Source: Saprospiraceae bacterium
GTDB lineage: Bacteria > Bacteroidota > Bacteroidia > Chitinophagales > Saprospiraceae
Length of the DNA stretch: 64,000 bases
Reading direction: 5' to 3'
Assembly: GCA_016715105.1 (NCBI GenBank)
Contig: JADKBO010000002.1
Span: 124,001 to 188,000 of the forward strand
Part shown: positions 57,307-64,000 of the stretch, piece after piece
Position numbering within the stretch: position 1 is the stretch's first letter
How the letters are laid out: each line of letters opens with the position of its first letter
Notes under the pieces: generated by a model
The model's input: only the letters and a program-made list of their open reading frames with translations
Databases searched by the model: none
Told to the model about the DNA's origin: nothing
Translations under genes and position numbers: made by a program

Positions 57307-57972
57307 ATGAAGATACCCACTCGATTAAAAAAAGAAAACACCATAATTGATGCTGCAGAAAATGTATTCGGCCAGTACGGATTCAAAAATGCTAGAATGG
57401 AAGAGGTGGCCAAGATCGCAGGCATTACAAAGGTGACGCTATATTCTTACTTTCAAAGTAAAGAAAATTTATATATGGCTGTTACTTATCGTGCTTTACA
57501 ATCATTGGCTGATAGTTACAACAGGCTGATCAAGAGACTTACTGGTGAGAACGGTTTGGTTGTAAGCGTCAGTCTGATGGAAAATTTCATGAACTTTTGC
57601 GACGATCATTATCTATATTCAGAAGCTTTATTGGATTATTTTTCTGTAATTCGTTCTTCGTCGGCAATTGGTGATGATACAAAAATGACAGAAGCCTTGA
57701 AGGAAAGTACCTATTTCTCCAAAGTTCAAGAACTTCATAACTTACCTTTTAAGATATATGCTCGTGAAATCCAACGGGGCATAGACGATGGCAGCATTAA
57801 ACCAAATATCGATCCTATGTTTCAGACGCTTCATACTTGGACTTCTGTGGTTGGTTATGTGAAAATAAATGCAGCTAGCGGAGATGCTTCAATGCCACTT
57901 TTCAGTTTATCTCTTGCTGATTTAAAAGGTTATATTTTGGAGCAAAAAAGGGAGATTCTCAGGAATTATTAG
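57307..57972 (+). CDS. TetR-family transcriptional regulator
   Basis: A 221-residue regulator. The N-terminal helix-turn-helix is clear: ENTIIDAAENVFGQYGFKNA, MEEVAKIAGITKVTLYSYFQSKENLY. The ligand-binding C-terminal domain has no recognisable subgroup. It is divergent from prfC with a 284-bp gap containing ATACTATTT (57181-57189) and its inverse AAATAGTAT (57219-57227). The next gene converges on it four bases away, so the regulated target is not obvious from context. Confidence 0.87.
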   Translation: MKIPTRLKKENTIIDAAENVFGQYGFKNARMEEVAKIAGITKVTLYSYFQSKENLYMAVTYRALQSLADSYNRLIKRLTGENGLVVSVSLMENFMNFCDDHYLYSEALLDYFSVIRSSSAIGDDTKMTEALKESTYFSKVQELHNLPFKIYAREIQRGIDDGSIKPNIDPMFQTLHTWTSVVGYVKINAASGDASMPLFSLSLADLKGYILEQKREILRNY

Positions 57973-57976
57973 TCTT

Positions 57977-58378
57977 TCAAATCATCTCTAGGTCATAAAT
58001 ATCTTCTCCATTTCTGGGAATATTCATACAAATAAATCCTCCGCCCTGTGGAATTTGCTCAATAAAATGGAATTTTTTGCATCTCTTGGGTAGGGCATCA
58101 AATATAAGCACAAATTGCCTCCTCTTACCCTTTTCAACTTTTGTCCAATTGGGGAAATAACTGATGTTTTCAGCATGCTGCAATGAACTTACATGATCTG
58201 AATTTTCATCCATCAAAAAAGTGGAAGTCCAAATTCTTATAAAAACTTCTTCTTTTTGCGGACTTACATGGCATCTGACCAAAACTCTTCGACTTTCATC
58301 CAAATCTGTAAAAACCGCAGATTTTAACTCTTGTGAAATTGCTATTTTTTCTATCGTATCTATTTTTTCTTTAGCCAT
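57977..58378 (-). CDS. Small soluble protein of unknown function
   Basis: 133 residues without signal or membrane segments. Composition is balanced, with beta-rich stretches (RRVLVRCHVSPQKEEVFIRIW, KGKRRQFVLIFDALP, GGGFICMNIPRNG). I do not recognise a family. It overlaps the stop of the large FAD/Fe-S dehydrogenase by eight bases on the same strand, so the two are probably co-translated and functionally linked; an accessory role to that enzyme is possible but unproven. Confidence 0.6.
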   Translation of the reverse strand: MAKEKIDTIEKIAISQELKSAVFTDLDESRRVLVRCHVSPQKEEVFIRIWTSTFLMDENSDHVSSLQHAENISYFPNWTKVEKGKRRQFVLIFDALPKRCKKFHFIEQIPQGGGFICMNIPRNGEDIYDLEMI

Positions 58379-61220
58379 TTTTAGAAAATTTGATTTGTTC
58401 TATGATGTGTTTAGAACTTCGGTGAGCTAAATCTTGAATTTGGTGTCTGCAAGAAAAACCATTGGCCACAACTTCTGCCTCTGGTTTTCTTTTGAGTGCG
58501 GGAACCAAACTTTCATTCGCAATTTTTACAGAAATTTCATAATGGTTTTTTTCGTAGCCAAATGCTCCTGCCATTCCACAACATCCTGTATCTAAAATTT
58601 CATAAGGTATCGAGGCCAGATTCAATAAATGTTCTATCGCAGTCATGCCTTGTAAAGCTTTTTGGTGGCAATGTCCGTGGATGACAACAGCCGTGTCATT
58701 CATGGGAGTAAATTCACCATCCAACTTTCCAGCCACCCATTGCTGAGTCAAAAAATCTTCCATTTGGAATACTCCTTGATTCATAAGTTTAGCGAGCTCT
58801 GCATCGTCCATAAGATCAGGTAAATCTTCTGAAAGAGCAGAAAAACAGCTTGGCTCAAGTACTAAAATTGGGATTCCTGCCTTGAGATATTCTTCCAATC
58901 CCTGGGCGGTTTTGGTGCCTGCTACCTTTGCTTCCTTTAAAAAACCATTGGAAATAAGTGGTCTTTGGCAACATCCTACTTCTGCCAGAATAACTTCATA
59001 TCCACAGTCATTTAGTAACTGAATGGCATGTTTTCCAAGTTGTATTTCATGATGATTGATGTAGGTATCTGCAAACAAAACTACCTTTTGGTCTGATTGA
59101 AACTTTTCTTGTTGATGATACCAAGCCGTCAATTTTTGATTAGAATATGTTGGAAGGTTTCTCTGCGAATGGATGCCCCCATAATTGGATAGTATATTTT
59201 TAAAAAAATTTGTTTGTTGAATTTTGTTGACAATTGGGGCCAATAAACCTGAACTCCATTTGGCTATTGTCGGTGCATATTTCGGAAGCCTTTCTGCCAG
59301 TGAGCTTCCATGAGTGTCATAACTTATTTGGAGGACTTCACTCTTCAACTTTGCCATATCTACATTGGATGGACATTCTGATTTACATGCCTTGCAACTC
59401 AGACAAAGGTCCATCACTTCTTTGACATCAGGGTGTGATAAATCTTTGAAATTCATCTGACCTGACATTGCAAGTCTTAAGGTGTTTGCTCTACCTCTTG
59501 TAGAATCTTTTTCAGCTCCTGTTGCTCTAAAACTTGGGCACATTGTTCCTCCTACGGTTTTTCTACAAGCGCCTACTCCAGAGCACATATGTACCAGGTC
59601 CTCAAAAGAGTGATCCTTTCGATAATGAAAAACAAATGATTGTTTTTGGTCTGCATATGTTGGCCCATAACGCAAATGCTGATCCATCGGTGGTGTATCG
59701 ATGATGATGTTTGGATTGAGTAAATGTTCTGGATCAAATGCGTTTTTGACTTGTCTCAAAGCTTCATAGATCTGATCACCAAAAAAATCCTTTATCCGAG
59801 GACCTCTATTCCTACCGTCTCCATGTTCGCCACTCCAAGAACCTTTAAATTTCTTGACCAATTGAAAACATTGGTCAGAAATGTACTTCATTTTTTCAAT
59901 GTCATTTGCTTTGGTTACGTCCAAGATTGGTCTGATGTGCAAAACACCCACACTTGCATGGGCATAAATGACCAATTCTGTTTCTTGTTCTTTGCAAATT
60001 TGCTCTACGGTTTCTATGTATTCGGCCAAATGTTCCAACGGAATTGCACTGTCTTCTACAAATGCTTGAGGTTTTTTGTCTGCCACTTTTCCCATCAAAA
60101 TTCCCAAACCATCCTTTCTCAGGTTGAGTGCGTCATTGATGCTTGCTTTGTCATAAAATACGGGGCAATGATAGGCAGTTGGATAATTTTCCAGATAATC
60201 CGTCAATTGTTTGGCCTTTGTAGTAATTTCTTCTAGAGATTCTCCATAAAACTCAACTGTCAGTACCAAGGCTGGATCTCCTTTGATCAAATTGTCGTGG
60301 TATTTTTTTGTAATGGCATTTGATTTACTTTGCTCCAATACATTGTCGTCTAAAACTTCTACCGCAGCTGGGCCAAAAGATACAATCTGTTTTACAGCCT
60401 GTATGCCTTTGTTTCGATCTTCAAAATGCGCAACTGCCAGATTCTGATATTTGGGCAAAGACACCAATCCAATTTTTGCATCTAAGATAAGAGCAAGTGT
60501 TCCCTCGCTTCCAGTGATCAATTTTGACAGATTCCAAGGTTTGTTGTTTTGAAATGCATCTAAAGCATATCCAGTAACACGCCTCATCACTGTTGGATAT
60601 CTTTCTTTTATTTCTTCTGCATTAGCAAAAATGATAGCTCTGATTTTTCGGTATAATGCACCTTCTGTATCGTTTTGATTACACTTGTTTTCAAAAATTT
60701 CAGGATCGCAATCTGTCAATGTCAAAATGCTTCCATCTAAAAGCATTACCCTTAGACTTATTACATAGTCACTTGTTTTCCCATAAAGTATACTTTTAGT
60801 TCCTGAAGAATTATTGGCAATCATACCGCCAAAAGTTGCTCTGTTTGAGGTTGCTGGATCTGGTGCGTAATGCCAATTGTCCTTTGCAACAATCAAATTG
60901 AGCTGGTCTCGAGTTACTCCAGGTTGTACAACAGCTGTACCTTCTGTCGCATTGTATTCAAGTACATTATTAAAATACTTTGTAAAGTCAATGACAATTC
61001 CCCTATTTACTGTTTGACCTGCGAGGCTTGTTGCAGATCCCCTTGGTAAGATGGGAAGTTTATGGTTTCGGGCATATTGACATATGATGGCTAAATCTTC
61101 TTCGTCTTTTGGAACTACAACAATGTCAGGATAGATTTGGTACATGGATGCATCAGTCGCATATAGAGCTCGTGTTAATGTATCGCTGTAAACTTCGCCT
61201 TTGATTTTGAGCTCTGACAT
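58371..61220 (-). CDS. FAD-linked oxidase fused to Fe-S/CCG domains (D-2-hydroxyacid dehydrogenase type)
   Basis: A 949-residue fusion: an FAD-binding PCMH domain (residues 30-260; VPKDEEDLAIICQYARN, LPRGSATSLAGQTVNRG, NNSSGTKSILYGKT), an FAD-oxidase C-terminal domain (about 270-540), ferredoxin-like cysteines (CSGVGACRKTVGGTMCPS, CLSCKACKSECP) and CCG-type cysteine blocks (EVGCCQRP, HGHCHQKAL, TGCCGMAGAFG). The order is that of YdiJ/GlcD-like enzymes oxidising D-lactate, D-2-hydroxyglutarate or similar acids to a membrane acceptor. The start is MSELKIKGEVYSD at 61220; an upstream in-frame extension to 61403 lies in the repeat array and is rejected. Confidence 0.9.
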   Translation of the reverse strand: MSELKIKGEVYSDTLTRALYATDASMYQIYPDIVVVPKDEEDLAIICQYARNHKLPILPRGSATSLAGQTVNRGIVIDFTKYFNNVLEYNATEGTAVVQPGVTRDQLNLIVAKDNWHYAPDPATSNRATFGGMIANNSSGTKSILYGKTSDYVISLRVMLLDGSILTLTDCDPEIFENKCNQNDTEGALYRKIRAIIFANAEEIKERYPTVMRRVTGYALDAFQNNKPWNLSKLITGSEGTLALILDAKIGLVSLPKYQNLAVAHFEDRNKGIQAVKQIVSFGPAAVEVLDDNVLEQSKSNAITKKYHDNLIKGDPALVLTVEFYGESLEEITTKAKQLTDYLENYPTAYHCPVFYDKASINDALNLRKDGLGILMGKVADKKPQAFVEDSAIPLEHLAEYIETVEQICKEQETELVIYAHASVGVLHIRPILDVTKANDIEKMKYISDQCFQLVKKFKGSWSGEHGDGRNRGPRIKDFFGDQIYEALRQVKNAFDPEHLLNPNIIIDTPPMDQHLRYGPTYADQKQSFVFHYRKDHSFEDLVHMCSGVGACRKTVGGTMCPSFRATGAEKDSTRGRANTLRLAMSGQMNFKDLSHPDVKEVMDLCLSCKACKSECPSNVDMAKLKSEVLQISYDTHGSSLAERLPKYAPTIAKWSSGLLAPIVNKIQQTNFFKNILSNYGGIHSQRNLPTYSNQKLTAWYHQQEKFQSDQKVVLFADTYINHHEIQLGKHAIQLLNDCGYEVILAEVGCCQRPLISNGFLKEAKVAGTKTAQGLEEYLKAGIPILVLEPSCFSALSEDLPDLMDDAELAKLMNQGVFQMEDFLTQQWVAGKLDGEFTPMNDTAVVIHGHCHQKALQGMTAIEHLLNLASIPYEILDTGCCGMAGAFGYEKNHYEISVKIANESLVPALKRKPEAEVVANGFSCRHQIQDLAHRSSKHIIEQIKFSKNG

Positions 61221-61327
61221 ATGTATTACTATTTGAATGTAAATGTAAGTATAGGTCTTTGAGCATTCAAGAAAAAAAGATAGATAATAATTGTCGCTCG
61301 CAGTTTCGTACTTGAACAAACAAAAAA

Positions 61328-61950
61328 CAGGGTTGTCTTGCATTTTCCTTCTCTCAGCATTGTCATAGTTGAACAGGCTGAAGCCTATTCGCCCTGCTTT
61401 CACCTTTTCTCAGGTACTGCAGTTTAGCCCTTTCGCAGTTTAGCATTGCCATAATTGAACAAGCTGAAGCATGTTCGCCCTTTATTCTCCTCTTCTTAGC
61501 ATTCTTGCGATTTTGCAGTTTAGCAATTTTGCAGTTGACCAAGCTGAATCGGGGTTCTCTTGCATTTTCCTTCTCTCAGCATTGCCATAATTGAACAGGC
61601 TGAAGCTTATTCGCCCTTTATTCTCCTCTTTTTAGCATTCCAGCGATTTCGCAGTTCAGCAATTTTGCAGTTGACCTAGCTGAATCGGGGTTGTCTTGCA
61701 TTTTCCTTCTCTCAGCATTGCCACAGTTGAACAAGCTGAAGCTTATTCGCCCTTTATTCTCCTCCTCTGAGCATTCCAGCGATTTCGCAGTTTGACAATT
61801 TAGCAGTTGAACAGGCTGAAGCAGGGTTGTCTTGCATTTTCCATTTCTCGGCATTGCCATAATTGAACAGGCTGAAGCATGTTCGCCCTTTATTCTCCTC
61901 CTATGAGCATTCCAGCGATTTCGCAGTTTAGCAGTTTAGCAACTTGCCGC
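61328..61950. repeat. Tandem array of 136-bp units next to the rRNA operon
   Basis: Copies of GGGTTGTCTTGCATTTTCC recur at about 61330, 61551, 61687 and 61823 (regular period 136 over the last three). Each unit contains two versions of TTGAACAGGCTGAAGC (for example 61365, 61455, 61592, 61728, 61864), often followed by TTATTCGCCCTTTATTCTCC. The period is not a multiple of three and the frames differ, so it is non-coding. More GC-rich than its surroundings. Role unknown. Confidence 0.8.
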
Positions 61951-61954
61951 AAAC

Positions 61955-61989
61955 AAAAAAAGTCCTGCAGATTGCTCTACAAGACTTTT
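61955..61989 (-). terminator. Terminator of the rRNA operon
   Basis: On the minus strand AAAAGTCTTG (61980-61989) pairs with CAGGACTTTT (61958-61967) and is followed by a T-run (61955-61960), 39 bases after the end of 5S rRNA. A classic intrinsic terminator. Confidence 0.82.
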
Positions 61990-62027
61990 GGCTTTTCTTA
62001 TTCTATCGCTAGAAGTAAGAAAAAAAT

Positions 62028-62134
<107 letters not shown>

Positions 62135-62302
62135 TCTTTTCTTTGATTTCTCCCTTTTAGAGATCATCAATATTTCTTATGTTTCATTGACTTTGGAAGT
62201 AAAACTTGTATTAGAGTTTGTTGATATTATCATCTTTCGCAATTTGTCCCTTCGTCAAATTTCTGACTCGGTAATCTTCTCAGCATAATTTGAGAAAAAA
62301 AA

Positions 62303-64000
<1,698 letters not shown>

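Noticed and set aside
61221..61403. N-terminal extension of the FAD/Fe-S dehydrogenase
   Set aside because: It reads into the repeat array and adds 61 residues before a normal start; MSELKIKG fits the family N-terminus.
61618..61860. 80-residue minus-strand frame in the 136-bp repeats
   Set aside because: The repeat period is not a multiple of three and the frame exists only because of local lack of stops.
62135..62302. tRNA gene between 23S and 5S rRNA
   Set aside because: No cloverleaf-like arrangement or T-loop GTTCGAATC sequence was found in the spacer.

Overview
The window is a piece of a Bacteroidota chromosome, most likely a Saprospiraceae-like or other environmental member. The reasons are low GC, TAnnTTTG-type -7 promoter boxes (for example before rpsF, the Fur gene and the DUF4856 gene), a type IX secretion sorting domain on a peroxidase, Bacteroidota-specific families (DUF6427-like, DUF6428, DUF4856), an rpsF-rpsR-rplI operon, and a recA typical of the phylum. 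Family assignments come from reading the translations; no database search was run.

Layout. 0-3.4 kb: a membrane protein and a frame-broken PQQ dehydrogenase carrying an inserted cytochrome c domain. 3.9-6.5 kb: two paralogous AAA/DUF4143 ATPases, each with its own symmetric operator-like sequence. 6.5-11.5 kb: a membrane thioredoxin and a partial arsenic-type operon (ArsR, DUF6428, GNAT) split by an IS4-family insertion sequence; a 605-bp non-coding relative with the same ends lies downstream. 11.6-28 kb: an ABC exporter, then a carbohydrate-oxidation district (ThuA domain, MFS carrier, GH88, old-yellow-enzyme, GMC oxidoreductase with its twin-arginine small subunit, GH3, sulfatase). 28-31 kb: DEAD-box helicase, a pyridoxamine-phosphate-oxidase-like protein and a striking array of 99-bp repeats that can form hairpins. 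31-57 kb: mostly housekeeping (ACT and ABM proteins, ArsR-like and Fur regulators, recA, ribosomal proteins S6/S18/L9, mutL, two rhomboids, NifU-type Fe-S protein, MacB-like permease, dinB, lipid A acyltransferase, T9SS peroxidase, M14 peptidase, prs, O-antigen ligase-like protein, prfC). 57-61 kb: TetR and a large FAD/Fe-S dehydrogenase. 61.3-64 kb: a 136-bp tandem repeat array, a terminator, 5S rRNA and the 3' part of 23S rRNA, all rRNA on the minus strand.

Many genes, including rpsR, prs and mutL, are split by single-base indels, mostly inside homopolymers. This looks like residual long-read sequencing error more than real gene decay, so several genes below are given as one locus spanning two or more frames. 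The most unusual unexplained structures are the 99-bp dual-hairpin array, the dyads over the ATPase promoters, the dyad over dinB, the perfect inverted repeat touching the sulfatase start codon, and a possible 3-keto-glycoside oxidation gene set.
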